Source of the DNA: Acanthacorydalis orientalis
Lineage: Eukaryota > Arthropoda > Insecta > Megaloptera > Corydalidae
Assembly: GCA_034766995.1 (NCBI GenBank)
Contig: CM068317.1
Location: forward strand, 26,841,001-26,905,000
Length of the DNA stretch: 64,000 bases
Direction: 5' to 3'
Shown: positions 23,701 to 35,417 of the stretch, in pieces
Layout of the letters: each line of letters begins with the position of its first letter
Numbering within the stretch: position 1 is the stretch's first letter
The notes under the pieces: model-generated
What the model was told of the DNA's origin: nothing
Seen by the model: the letters and a program-made list of their open reading frames with translations, nothing else
Databases searched by the model: none
Made by a program: the position numbers and the translations under genes

Positions 23701-24122
23701 TGTTACGTACATTACTGAATTAAAATTCCAAAGATGTCGGTTATTTGTATCACACTTCACTACACAAAATTAAACTTTTTGGATTTTGAACATAATTTTA
23801 TTATTGGATATAAACATCACATATTAAATGATTCAAAACACAACCACATATCAATTTGTATCCTCTTCCTACTCATAAAATGACTAGAAGAATCTTTCAA
23901 GTTCAATGCTACCGCTGTCAACAATTGAACACATTCACCGTCATTTCTTAAAAAAGGAAACCGTACTGCATTACAGTAGAAAACCATTCCTTTTCTTCTC
24001 CCACGACAATTATTTTCACTGTAACCGTACAGACATTTAGTTTGGGTCATCATCGCATAGAATCCACACATGTCAGTATATGCATCAACCTGTATCTTCG
24101 ATCAGGTATGGAGTCCGTAACA
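23701..24122 (-). mobile_element. Possible solo LTR, 422 bp
   Basis: Starts TGTTACGTACATTACTG and ends GGAGTCCGTAACA, so both ends are TGTTACG when read inward, a common form of insect LTR ends. A minus-strand frame (23817-24071) with eight cysteines lies inside but matches nothing I know. A clean 4-5 bp target duplication is not seen, so a DNA element or chance is possible. Confidence 0.35.
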
Positions 24123-24149
24123 TATGAATTGTGTTATGTATTAAACTAA

Positions 24150-24480
24150 CGGTTGCCCATATCCAGTTGACCATATGAACGCGACAGGTCGCGAAATCGA
24201 AGTCGTAACGCACATGTGTCGGCGATTCGTTTGCGCGCATCTATAAATTTCTATGAATTGTTCTTCTTCGACCAGTGACACAGTGAGCACGCGGTTTATT
24301 TAACGGAATTTCATGACGAGACCAGTGTCTTGGATTCGTTTTTGAACGGATGCCATCCTACACTTGTGTGCAAGGCCATTCGGATTACGTGAGTTTTGTC
24401 AGCTGTGCAGATCTAACTCTTGAAGAACAGGAAATGAGTTTCGTGTTTTCAGAGGACGTTAGCCTCGGTCATTGTATTTT
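24150..24480 (+). promoter_or_regulatory. GC/CpG-richer island with TATA and initiator-like signals
   Basis: CpG-dense sequence (GCGACAGGTCGCGAAATCG, GTGTCGGCGATTCG) in otherwise AT-rich DNA. TATAAAT at 24242-24248 is followed about 30 bp on by CCAGTGA (24272-24278), an initiator-like spot. A splice donor-like TTAC-GTGAGT occurs at 24385-24394. An open frame without known homology runs from about 24316 to 24500. It lies 4 kb upstream of the flotillin-2 exon on the same strand. It could be an alternative first exon or the remains of a mobile element. Confidence 0.3.
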
Positions 24481-24673
24481 TTTATTCTACTTATTTACCC
24501 CTGAGTAAAAGCCATATATAGATTTTATTTTAATCGAAATTTTCATCTATATACTACTTTTGTATGGTTCATTGAAAAATACCTAAAAAAGACTTACAAA
24601 TATTAATAACATATCTGCAAGGAAAATCATATAATTTTTGAAAAAAATAAACATTTTCCTGTAGATCAAATTT

Positions 24674-24675
<2 letters not shown>

Positions 24676-24730
<55 letters not shown>
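24676..24730. repeat. (AT)n at the 5' truncation point of the RTE-like element
   Basis: Retrotransposon sequence begins within a base or two of the end of the tract. Confidence 0.95.
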
Positions 24731-24733
<3 letters not shown>

Positions 24734-25674
24734 TGTGAAGCTACATGTAGAAACAAGAAAGATAAAAATCGAGAAAGGTGTAAGACAGGGAGATGCAATT
24801 TTTCCGAAATTGTTTACTGCGGCCTTGGAAGAAGTTTTCAAATCGCTCGACTGGGAGGACAGAGGAATCGAAATAAAGGGCGAAAGATTAAGCCATCTCC
24901 GGTTTGCAGATGATATAGTTATTTTCGCAAATACTCCGGAAGAGTTGCAAAAGAGGATAGAAGAACTAAACGATGCCAGTCTAAAAACCGGCCTCAACAT
25001 GAATCATACAAAGACAAAAGTACTGTTCAATGCGTGTGTCTGTCCGAAGAAAATTCAAATAAAAGGAACGGAAATAGAAGAAGTTACGAAATATGTCTAT
25101 CTAGGCCAGCTTATCAACAGAGATGGATCATTCACTGAAGAAGTTAATAGGAGAATCAAAATGGGATGGAGCTCTTTTGGACGAAACGCCTCGATATTTA
25201 AATCAACAATCCCACTCTGTTTAAAGAAAAAAGTATTTGATCAGTGTATACTACCGGTCCTTACCTACGGCAGCGAAACATGGGTGCTTAACGCCAAAAT
25301 TGTTCAAAGACTCCAAACAACACAACGAAGTATGGAAAGACACATGTTGGGAATAACAAGAAGAGATAGAAAGAGACTAGAATGGATGTGAAAACAAACA
25401 GGTCACAGATATAATAAGAAGAGTAAAAAGTCTGAAATGGAAATGGGCGGGACATATCGCAAGAAGAGAAGACAACCGATGGACAAGAGAAATTATTGAC
25501 TGGGAACCAAGGAATATGAAAAGACCCAGAAAGAGACCAATGAACAGATGCGATAAGGATATTAAAAACTTTCTTGGAAATCTGTGGAAAAGAGAGGCAC
25601 TGAATCGAACAAAATGGAAAATTATGGAAGAGGCCTTCATCCAGCACTGGATTAACAGAGGCTGAAGATGATGA

Positions 25675-25676
<2 letters not shown>
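24731..25676 (+). mobile_element. RTE-like non-LTR retrotransposon, 5'-truncated
   Basis: Encodes the C-terminal half of a reverse transcriptase: GVRQGDAIFPKLFTAALEEV (24777 on), HLRFADDIVIFANTPEE with the FADD catalytic box (about 24895), TKTKVLFNACVCPKKI, YLGQLINRDGSFTEEVNRRI and PVLTYGSETWVLNAK. The frame stops at a TGA at 25389 where the sister copy has CGA-type codons. It then continues, frameshifted, through KWKWAGH-like sequence and a GATGATGATGAT tail merging into (AT)n. Upstream it is cut off directly at an (AT)n tract. Clade (RTE) is inferred from protein text and tail, not from a tree. Confidence 0.85.
24735..25391 (+). pseudogene. Reverse transcriptase fragment of the plus-strand RTE-like copy
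   Basis: 218 codons from a fortuitous ATG to a premature TGA after KRLEWM. The RT palm motif FADD and thumb region are present, while the fingers and endonuclease domain are absent. It is not translated as a functional enzyme in this form. Confidence 0.8.

Positions 25677-25730
<54 letters not shown>
25677..25730. repeat. (AT)n at the 3' tail of the RTE-like element
   Basis: Continues directly from the GATGATGATGAT tail. Confidence 0.95.
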
Positions 25731-25732
<2 letters not shown>

Positions 25733-25922
25733 TGCTTATTTGTAAAAAAGTCTGTTTAAATGAAAATTATAATTGTATTTATATATCTGTGATCCCTTTG
25801 ATATATTGATCTGGTGATCTTCGTTCTTTTGAATCAGCTAAGTGTTTATTCTCCATTACAAGATTCATGCTCTGTCCGCAGGTAAGTGTTGAAGACTCTA
25901 ACGCATACCTAAAGAGAGCAAT

Positions 25923-25968
25923 GAAACTAATAGCCGAGAACTGTCGAAACTAATAGCGGAGAACTAAT
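25923..25968 (+). repeat. Two-copy 23-bp tandem repeat
   Basis: GAAACTAATAGCCGAGAACT and GAAACTAATAGCGGAGAACT stand head to tail. It lies in a GC-richer patch (25780-26000) that also has a donor-like CGCAGGTAAGTG at 25877-25888. Confidence 0.65.
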
Positions 25969-26301
25969 ACTTAACTGATTCAATACGACGAAGACCATCC
26001 GAACAGTATTTAAAGTGATAATAATTTTAACCATTGTTGTTTTAATATTGCATATTATTTTTAATACTACACGTTTTTTATACTTTTTAATACATTTTAT
26101 CTGAAAGAAATCACTTTTAAAGTCTACATTATTTCAAGTATATTGTCTTTTCTCATCTCAATGCATTATTAAAACTTTCTATTTTCTAGTATCAAAACAC
26201 AATAAGATTATGAATTGACTATGATTGATTACGTTTATTAATGTTTATGACTTCCCTTTATATCTTAATTTAATTCTTTATAAAGAAAATTAATATTTTA
26301 A

Positions 26302-26852
26302 CCGTTTACACTCAAACTTTTTGTCGGTTAAAGTTCACAATACTCTGATTTTTTTTGTTTTACTCATATTGAATAAATGATTTATTTTAAAGCAAGAATA
26401 ATAAGTAGACTTTTTTAAATGTTTTTTTTTATTATTTATAACATACATTCACTATATTGATATCTTCTTGATTTTTTCTTGCCAGTAAAATAATGTCACT
26501 AACTTCAGAATCACTGCTTCATCACTCAACACAATCACTTTCTACTACAGAATTTTCATATTCTTGAAAAATAAATTCATCATCACTGCTATCTTGAAGC
26601 AATTCACTATCAATTACATTTGAACTCATGGCGAACGGTGTACTTTTTGATTTTTTCGGTCAAAGAAACGACTAAATATTAACCAAGCAGAATACTGAAT
26701 ACAGAAAAGACAGAATACTATAATTATGCGGGACTATAATTTAACTGTAAATCACAGTATTTTTATTCTTCATTGTACTATATTGGTAGTACACTTCGAG
26801 TATAACGCCAAATAATGTCTCTACTTGGGAGGAGTACATCGAGTGCAAAGGG
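26302..26852 (-). mobile_element. piggyBac-like element, 551-bp deletion derivative
   Basis: Flanked on both sides by TTAA (26298-26301 and 26853-26856). Terminal repeats are CCGTTTACACTCAAA on the left and, reverse-complemented, CCCTTTGCACTCGATGTACT on the right, with a subterminal ATACTCGAAGTGTACT. On the minus strand it keeps the start of an acidic transposase-like N-terminus (26522-26629). The DDD domain is deleted. TTAA target and acidic N-terminus together support piggyBac. Confidence 0.8.
26522..26629 (-). pseudogene. piggyBac-like transposase N-terminal remnant (35 codons)
   Basis: Begins MSSNVIDSELLQDSSDDE and continues FIFQEYENSVVESDCVE to a TGA. Beyond the stop the text continues acidic and serine-rich (SSDSEVSDIILLARK) in another frame, as in piggyBac transposase N-termini. 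It sits inside the TTAA-flanked element and has no catalytic part. Confidence 0.62.
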
Positions 26853-27569
26853 TTAATATTACTTTAATAATGATTATTTAAAAAGACTATTTTTCTTACA
26901 TTACAAAAAGTAAATATTTTCAAACATAATAGTTAGTTTTAAGATATTACTAATATGTTTATGAATGTTACACTATCTATAATATACAGACAACCAATTC
27001 TCAGTCAATTCAGTTAAACTTATTGAATCTTCTAGTAATTTTGTTGAAAATATTGTCTTCTTAACAGTGTCGATGTCTCATAAATGAGTTCAATATTCTA
27101 TTTCAACTTACCACGAATAATCTCGAAGATTCATTTATTTTATAAATTTAAAAGACAGTATACAATTACACTACATTACTGTTATACACAGAAAACAGAA
27201 ATGTAGAATTCTAGTAATAGTCGCTGCATTAGTAAATTGTATTTTCATTATTTTGTTTTTGAAGGAAATTAACCATATATACAGTTTATTTTCATCGTGT
27301 GAATACTAAATGTGAAGTAAAGACAAAATAGATAAACATAAAGATTCAGTATGTTCGTAACAATGAAGATTAGCACTCAATTAGATTACAGATTAGTCAA
27401 CGTTTGCAACTCGAGAAACCATTTAACTTAATTGATATAAATATATAGTTACATTCAGAATACACTTCACTCCTAATATTAATTGCTAAAAATCAAGTAT
27501 GTTTTTATTTTCATTGACGACTACTACTCTCTATCTGTATGTGTATCTCTCTTTTTATGTATATATGTA

Positions 27570-27576
<7 letters not shown>

Positions 27577-27619
<43 letters not shown>
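27577..27619. repeat. (AT)n microsatellite
   Basis: Preceded by GTATATATGTATGTGTGC, 0.9 kb before the flotillin-2 exon. Confidence 0.93.
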
Positions 27620-27625
<6 letters not shown>

Positions 27626-28090
27626 ATTTGACATCTCTCGGAAATTATACTACATCACCTTTTTACAAATAAAAATATTTCTTTTTTAATTTTTTCTAAT
27701 TTGTTGATATAATAAGGTATAGATTTTATTATCTATAAAAAGAATATTAAGAGTTATTCTGTTGTTTTTATTGATTCGTATATATTTTCTTGAAGTTTTT
27801 ATACCATAAGCATTATATTAGTGTACATTTGTGATTTTACGATTTATTAAATTTATATAATGTATTATTTTCTTTGTATATATATATATATATTAGAAGT
27901 TTTTGCAAACTTGTTTATGAGATTATATATTATTATATATGAAAGGCTTATTTTGAGGACAATTAAGAAATAACTCTTCATATAAATGTAAAAAAATCTA
28001 AAATAAGTAATAGATTATCTCTTTAGAGTAGAGAGAAGTTATTATTGTTTGGTTACAGAATAGTTGTGGTTATAAAGCTTATACTTCTTC

Positions 28091-28120
28091 GTATATATAT
28101 ATATATATATATGTAAATAT

Positions 28121-28170
<50 letters not shown>

Positions 28171-28202
28171 CATATTTATATGTGTGTGTATATATGTATG
28201 TA
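28091..28202. repeat. Compound (AT)n / (GT)n region
   Basis: Three AT blocks separated by TACA and AAAT, ending GTGTGTGTATATATGTATGTA, 0.3 kb before the flotillin-2 exon. Confidence 0.92.
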
Positions 28203-28505
28203 TTTGATACAATTATTTTTACAGACTATCACAAAAAGTAAATTACTATCAAAAATAATATGTTTTTAATGCCATAAGTTTTTGTCCAAAATTATATTAT
28301 TAACAAATGCAGTTAACGAATGACTAACTGTTCTTAAACTTGCTCTAAAATGATTTAATAAATTTGTATGGTTATGTGTAATCAAAATTAAAAAAAAAAA
28401 CTTACAAATAATTCTTCATGTTCGATTTTAATATAAAAATGAATTTATTTTTTTCCTCGAATCTATAAAAACCCTGTATAACTAATTAACTGCATTGTTT
28501 TTCAG

Positions 28506-28802
28506 GTGGATGTTGCGGTTCAACAAAAAAAGTAACCATCGTCGGTGGTTGGGCATGGGCATGGTGGCTGGTTACGGATGTTCAACGTTTGTCACTTGAA
28601 GTGATGACGTTGAATCCTATGTGTGAGGGTGTTGAAACTGCACAAGGTGTACCACTCACTGTCACTGGAGTAGCACAATGTAAGATCATGAAAGCAGACG
28701 AATTACTACATACAGCTAGTGAACAGTTTCTCGGAAAAAATGTCAAAGAGATCAAGATGACGATTCTTCAGACACTTGAAGGTCATCTCAGAGCTATATT
28801 GG
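28506..28802 (+). CDS. Flo2: Flotillin-2 internal exon
   Basis: A 297-bp exon with a TTTTTTCAG acceptor before 28506 and a GGTAAGTAA donor after 28802; both junctions are phase 1. It begins GT, completing a glycine codon, then encodes GCCGSTKKVTIVGGWAWAWW and LVTDVQRLSLEVMTLNPMC, ending in LQTLEGHLRAILG. This is the N-terminal part of the SPFH/PHB domain of flotillin-2, a palmitoylated scaffold protein on the inner face of membrane rafts. The match to Drosophila Flo2 as I know it is near identity over 98 residues, so the assignment is secure. The first Met in the open frame (28589) is internal. The first coding exon, with the MGN myristoylation start, and the downstream coiled-coil exons were not found in the window. 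The upstream GMC genes on the other strand match the known insect arrangement of GMC genes inside a flotillin-2 intron. Confidence 0.95.
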
Positions 28803-29304
28803 GTAAGTAATTTTATAACTTTCAGTTTTTGCTTTTCTTTCGACCAAAATGCTCGTTTCTTTGTTCTGTTTCGATAAACTTATTGTCGAAATTGTAGTTG
28901 CGTACAGGATTAAACATCTTCAGTTCTGAATAAAAGTAAATAAGTATTTTCTTTCATTCTACACTTTTTTCGTGCCTTAATTTTTTCCTTTTTAAAAAGT
29001 TATGCTTTTGTTACTATAAATAGATTTGATACACAAATATTCACCGATTACTATATATATTTTTTTCAACAAGACATACTTTATTAATCTTAATCGTAAT
29101 TAAAAACTTCATGATTTTTAAACAAAATAAAATCAAAAGTAATAATCTAGAATTAAATAAAAAAATGATTAGTTTATAAAGTACCTAATTAAGATATAAA
29201 TCTGAATTAAGGACCATAATACAATTTATATTTTTTCCGTATATTTCAAAGTTCATTTTAAATATGTTATATATTACTTTTTTAGATATTATCTCTATTT
29301 TGTA

Positions 29305-29308
<4 letters not shown>

Positions 29309-29358
<50 letters not shown>
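29309..29358. repeat. (AT)n microsatellite
   Basis: Pure AT units, 0.5 kb after the flotillin-2 exon. Confidence 0.94.
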
Positions 29359-29361
<3 letters not shown>

Positions 29362-30386
29362 TCTCTTCTAGCAAATTTTATTTACAAGTCTTAGTATCAT
29401 TTTTATAGGCTTCTTTAAAGTATAATTAAATATTCATTGATATCAATCCATGAATAGAAATATTTTGTCAGTTATAAGAAAGTAAACTTTTTATTTTCTT
29501 GTTCATATTACACTAATGACAAAATAGCGTTTCGTGTTAGTAATTTCAGTTGTATAAAATTTAAATTCATTCTTTCAATAACTTATTTATTTCAAACTTC
29601 GGTAGAAACAAACCATTTTTTTTGCTTTTTGAAAGCTATATTTATACCTATTGAACATTGATTTTTATACAGTTATTGTATTTCGTCGTGGCTTTCACTT
29701 AATTAAGAAATTTGTTCAAGTCAATTATTGTTATTGTGAAAATGTGCTGTTTGGATATATCAAAATTTATTATTTATTGACAATCAATGAAATTATTTAA
29801 TAAACGATTTCAATTTAATATGTGACTTTAAAATAAATAATCGCAATTTAGACATAACTACACGTACCTCGATATCCATCAAAACTCTAAAGAGGGTATT
29901 ATTTTTATAGACGGGTGTCTTTTCTGTAATACAAAAGAATGTGTGTATAATGAATCAATATCAAAAAGATATCTTCTCGTATTGTTCGGTTAAGCACAGT
30001 AACAAGAGAACAATACATTTCCTTAGCTGCAGACACTATAGATAGCACATTGTCAAAGAAGACTGTTTTCATGTACGTAACGAGTATATCAGTCGGTTCA
30101 ACTCTGATACAATGCTGAATCTGTTCAATGTAGTTACTACAATGTGTTAACATCAAACTGAAGCTGTTCTATTGATGTCTTGGAATTGAAACGATTCATA
30201 TTCTGTGTTTAATTACAATAAAGACAAATTTATGCTTAAAAAATTGTCCACTTTATAATTAAATTAAACTTATTTTGAAGTATAATTTATTTTACTTTCT
30301 AGTCTTATATAGACGTACGATCTTCAATTTTTATTTAGTTGTTATTCGATAAAGGATTTTCTTTCTAGCTGTTTAAATATTTTTCA

Positions 30387-30421
<35 letters not shown>

Positions 30422-30858
30422 ATATTTTTTCGTTCTCTTAACGTATTTTAGTAAATCAATAAATATTTAATATACATACTACAAAGAAAACTAATAATGG
30501 CACACCATATTACTTTTACATTCATATACAACTCTGTAATTTAACATATACAGTAAGTATCGTATAACTAAATAACATTGTAGCTATAATATGATATAAA
30601 GTATGAAAATAAATTGGTTATGTTTATTCTAATAAACACACAAATCGCACGGAAAAATTTTTTTACGAATTTATTCAACTAAACTCAGTTTTTTTAAAAA
30701 AAATACATACATACCACAATACAAATTGATGAATTTTCATATTTCGTACGAAAATATATTTTCAATTCTAATTTTAGAATTGAATTTTTACAAAATCTTA
30801 ATGTATATCTACCCAATAGATTATTTTTTTAAATATTTACATATAGAATTTTAATTTT

Positions 30859-30861
<3 letters not shown>

Positions 30862-30920
<59 letters not shown>
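30862..30920. repeat. (AT)n microsatellite
   Basis: Pure AT units. Confidence 0.95.
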
Positions 30921-30923
<3 letters not shown>

Positions 30924-31194
30924 ACGTGTGTATTCCAGTGTAAATAACAAATCTCTGAATAATGTTATTGCCCCTTTACATGAGTAGTAATAGTGTCTGT
31001 GGCTGACCCTTATCTCGAAAGACAAAGAACTGTTACAGAAATTTATTGCAAACAGGTCTTGTAGAAATTACATACTACTCTGGTGAATAAACGACCTGAA
31101 AATTTTATCATACACGAACATACTTGTTGACTTTTTCAAAGTCATTTCTTTGGAGATTCTACTGAAAATTTTTACAGTTTACTCATCTTTTTTA

Positions 31195-31307
31195 CGGTTT
31201 AAATTTGACTCTTTTGATTTTTTTTTCTTTATACAAACTTAATGAGTCTTGTCATACTCATTAAGTTTGTAAAAGGGAAAAAAATCAAAAGGGCTCAATT
31301 TAAACTG
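31195..31307. repeat. Long perfect-like hairpin (about 51-bp arms, 10-bp loop)
   Basis: Arm 31195-31246 and arm 31257-31307 are inverted with few mismatches (TACAAACTTAATGAG opposite CTCATTAAGTTTGTA at the loop). The loop is TCTTGTCATA. It could be a small fold-back element or form a stable RNA hairpin; there is no evidence of transcription. Confidence 0.8.
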
Positions 31308-31526
31308 TTGAACAATTTAAACTTTTTAATTTGTTGTAAATCGATTTCTGGGATCAAACGAACAGGACTAAATTGATTTCGGTCAAGTGATTTTTCATTC
31401 GATTGTAATGAATTAGAACGGCTGCAAATACTATACGAAAAAATATCTAGAGATAGATAGTGTTTATGTAAACAATGTTTACTTTTATGAGGTTTTTCTA
31501 ATAACTTTTTGAATCGCCTTCGTGTG

Positions 31527-31529
<3 letters not shown>

Positions 31530-31584
<55 letters not shown>
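31530..31584. repeat. (AT)n microsatellite
   Basis: Preceded by GTGTGTATG. Confidence 0.95.
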
Positions 31585-31588
<4 letters not shown>

Positions 31589-32531
31589 TGTCCTACAATC
31601 CATTATTAGATTAAATATCTCTTTCATTTTTTCCTAATTAGAACTTGACAACTCTTCCTTTTCCATACATTTGAAATAGAATAACAAATCTTACTTATCC
31701 TACCTATTTATTGATTTCTTTCTGGTTCTTTTATAATATTTAACATCCAATCAATATTAGGGTTTCATTAGATGCAATCACATGTGTAATACAGAATATT
31801 CATATCAAAATATGAATTATTTCTCTTACTATTTATTATTTCTGACTTTACTTTTTTTCATATCCATTCTCGTCTTCCCTATTTTTACTTGTTATTACTG
31901 ATATTTACCATTTTATACTTCACTGTATTGTATACTTCAGCTGCATTGTATAGATTCAGTACGCACATTCTTCATTTCAGAAAGTATGAATACCTATAGA
32001 TTGAAGGAACACTTTTCAAATAAAGTATAATCTTTTTTGTTATAGTGAAACGTTGTGTCTAGATAAGCTAGACATGATTTTTATTCTAGCAATTTCCCTA
32101 ATGAATGCTTTATGTTTACTGACAAGTCAAATTAATATGCTTTTATTTTTTTCAATTTATTTATTTTTCGTTTCAAGTCTTTACTTTTTATTGTCTTTTA
32201 TATTAAAACTTCTATTTCAATTGACTTCGTCTCATTATATATATATATGTTTAGGTAGAGAAAAAGAACGAAATATAAAAATACTTATGATAGAACATTG
32301 ATTTTTTATTATTTCTGGGAAAAGTGAAATTATTTCTGGGAAATTAATCAGATGTCATATCCAGAACTTCGTACAAAAATGGCCATTGTGTAAAAATATA
32401 TCTCCAATATCACTAGAATATGTCATGCGCTTGAACATAAGTAATAAAAATCATATAATGCAATGTCAGGAAATAATGAGCATCCATTTATATACAGATG
32501 CTTCGACACTGAATAATCAGTTAAATACTAG

Positions 32532-32532
<1 letters not shown>

Positions 32533-32577
<45 letters not shown>
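32533..32577. repeat. (AT)n microsatellite
   Basis: 22 AT units. Confidence 0.94.
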
Positions 32578-32578
<1 letters not shown>

Positions 32579-34499
32579 CACTAATTAAATTCTCGCGAAC
32601 TCTTATGAATTTATATTCAACATTTACAGTCTATAAATAATAACTTACTGTAACTGCGACTTCTTTGAATCGTTTGGGAATATCTTGCTGTATATTAATT
32701 TATCGACAAGTAAGTTGTTTTTTTTTAATAAAGTCATGTAATTTAATTAATTTTCTATATGATTATTATTTAAGTAAGAAATATGTTGTTTTTTCAACAT
32801 TCTATAAAGATATTAATTATTAACAATAAATTTTAATTATTTTTTGGCCAATGGTTAAACGTTTATGGATTAAAAAGAATAAAGAAAAGACTATAGAAGA
32901 AAATAATTAGGCTTAAGAATTGATATTCTTACCTAGTGATCATCACCATTCATAAAATGAACATTAACTCGGTATTTTTTTATATCAACGATATTTATCA
33001 CAAAACAATAATTTATTTTCAAGTTTAGGAATAAAATAGGTGCTTAAAAATGGCCATCGTGTAAAAAGTAGCTCATAAAAAGCATAATAAATAAATATAA
33101 TATTTGTGCTAAATAAAGAGTTCTTAATGTTGTAGTATCGGCAATTTAAAACCCATCATTCTTTTAAGTTTTATACTGTATAAGCAAATGAATGTGATTA
33201 TTGTCTAGTTCTATTTTCAGTATGAATCTAATTATACATTTACTCGTAGTGTCATTTATTATTTACTTTTTTAATTTAGAATACAACATTTTTCCTAATT
33301 AAGATATTATGTTATCTCTCACAAGTTAAATTAATATTTCAAACTTGTAATTATTTCACTCGTGTGAAAACATTGCGAAGTATAATTAGAATCTTAGTTT
33401 TTTTTTTATTCCATTTTTATGTATTGTACAAAGTAGTGATCGTACAAACTATACGTATATATTTATATTTATCATCATATAGTTCTAGATTTTCTTCACT
33501 GTTTTTGTACTTCTTTTATTAGAAACTCTCTTCTAATAATTAAAAAACTTTTCTCGTTCAATATTTTCTAGTCTTAAATTAAATATTAATTAGAATTGCA
33601 ATAGTTTCCTAATTAAATATTGATCAAAAAAGATGGATATTGGATCGTGTTTTATATTGAACTTTATTCCACTTCAATTTATTTATATGCACAGTTCATT
33701 CATGAATGTATTATATACATCATTTACCGATTTCATACATAATTTTTGAAGTAATTTACTGTATTATTTTATCTATTTCTTTTTTATATTTTCATTTTAT
33801 GAATAATGTGTTGTTAGTACAAAATAAAAAGTGATAATTAAATTATTCAAAATAAGAAAATTTTACACAAAACTCAATTTTTTCAATTCAGTTTAAATAC
33901 TGTTTAACAAACCGCTGCTTTTTAACAAAAGTACTAATTTTAATTCATACTCCAAGCAATGTTGTATTTCTAACATAAACTTTTAACATTTCTATACATC
34001 TTTACTACATGTTTACAGAACTTCAAATTTCTCCAAAATATCTGCGCAGCCAAATATAACATTTAGACCTCTAGCTGAAACATTTCAAAAGTCTTCCCTA
34101 TTAAATAAATTTTAAATTATTTGTATTTCACTTTAACAAGAGTATACATACAAGTTAATATAAGATATTTCAAGGAAACTTACTTATTCACAATAAATTT
34201 AAACATATGTTAGGCCCTAAGCTCTAGTTTGTCTATCTTGTACTTAAATCAGATTCTGGAAATATACAAAATGTGTTTGATTGAACTACGGGCGATTTTA
34301 TTTTTCCGCCATTTTTGTTTGTGTGTAATTTGACAGTGGTGTAGTTCAGACCCAGGCAATTCATTATGGATAGTTTAACGCCGTAAGAGAATGAAGTAAT
34401 AATGTGTTACAGGTCAGTATTGACAACCCTAATTTTTTAAAAATTTAATCATTAGTAACGAAACTCATTTCGACATACATGAATGTGTAAACAGACAAA

Positions 34500-34700
34500 A
34501 CAGTCATTATTCGGGATCGGAAAACCGAAAACTGATCCATAGACGACCTCTTCATCCACGTAGAGTGACTGGTGTGCAATTTAGGCTGGTGGCATCATTG
34601 GTCAATTTTTTTTACGATGCTAATGAAATGTTACTATCACTGTTGAATGATATCGTGCGATGCTGCAAAACTTCTTTATGTCTGAAATTAATGAATAAGT
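34500..34700 (+). mobile_element. Degraded mariner/IS630-type transposase fragment
   Basis: Translating with frame changes gives SENRKLIHRRPLHPRRVT, then AGGIIGQFF, then VTITVE, stop, YRAMLQNFFMSEINE. This is the TVWCGLWAGGIIGPYFF / VTVNGERYRAMLQNFF region of the Tc1/mariner-like transposases common in insects. At least two frameshifts and two stops show it is dead. I found no end repeats; the GC-richer DNA from about 34280 probably belongs to the same element. Confidence 0.68.
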
Positions 34701-35375
34701 TCTACAACACATAGTAGCTATGTTATTATTTTAATAACAGGTACTCCTTATTACCTTACATGTTACATATTTTCAGTTTCTGTGTGGCCTTCATTGATGA
34801 TTTATTCTATTCATTTCAAAGTTGTTGAAAGTATCGTTGATCAAACAACTGTCTTAATTTGGTCAAAATATTAGTAGGTCTCATATGGTTGATTTAGTTT
34901 ATGCACACACATACACACACACACACATATATATATAAGAAAAAATTCATAATTAATATTAGCTTCATACTCTTCAAATTCATTTATTTTTATGACACAC
35001 TTCAGACTAAAATTATCGCAATTAAATGACTTTCATAAATAAGTTACATTCAGTAAAAGAATAAAATTTAAGTCGATCTTCGACATATTTCATTCAACAA
35101 TCTGTTTCTAATCTATTAATTTTTAAATTCTGTTCTACATTAATAGTCTTCTATGGTAATGGAACAGTCATTATCAAATCTGCCTTATTTAAATATTTGA
35201 ATGTACATCTCATACTGAAAAGGATTTAATATGTAAGGATTCAGTGTTCGTAAGTGGCAGTATCCTATTTTATGGAAATCCCATTGCACGTTTTATTACA
35301 AAATTTCTTTTCTTTCATCTACTCTCACATACCACTTGGGACATCCTCACAAATCCGAACCATAAAACAGTGTAC

Positions 35376-35417
35376 TCTACCCAAATATATCTTCATATTA
35401 CCCAAATATATCTTCTT
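35376..35417 (+). repeat. Two-copy 21-bp tandem repeat
   Basis: TACCCAAATATATCTTC occurs twice, 21 bp apart. It accounts for the repeat in the chance open frame at 35244-35453. Confidence 0.6.

Larger units (their letters stand above)
26857..28505 (+). other. Intron sequence just upstream of the flotillin-2 exon
   Basis: Unique AT-rich DNA and two compound microsatellites. Ends with the CATTGTTTTTCAG acceptor of the exon. Confidence 0.7.
28803..34280 (+). other. Intron sequence downstream of the flotillin-2 exon
   Basis: Starts with the GTAAGTAA donor. Contains microsatellites and the 31195 hairpin. A repeated phrase AAAATGGCCATYGTGTAAAA occurs at 32380 and 33048. I looked for the next flotillin-2 exon (expected to begin near TLTVEEVYKDR) and did not find it. 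Confidence 0.6.
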
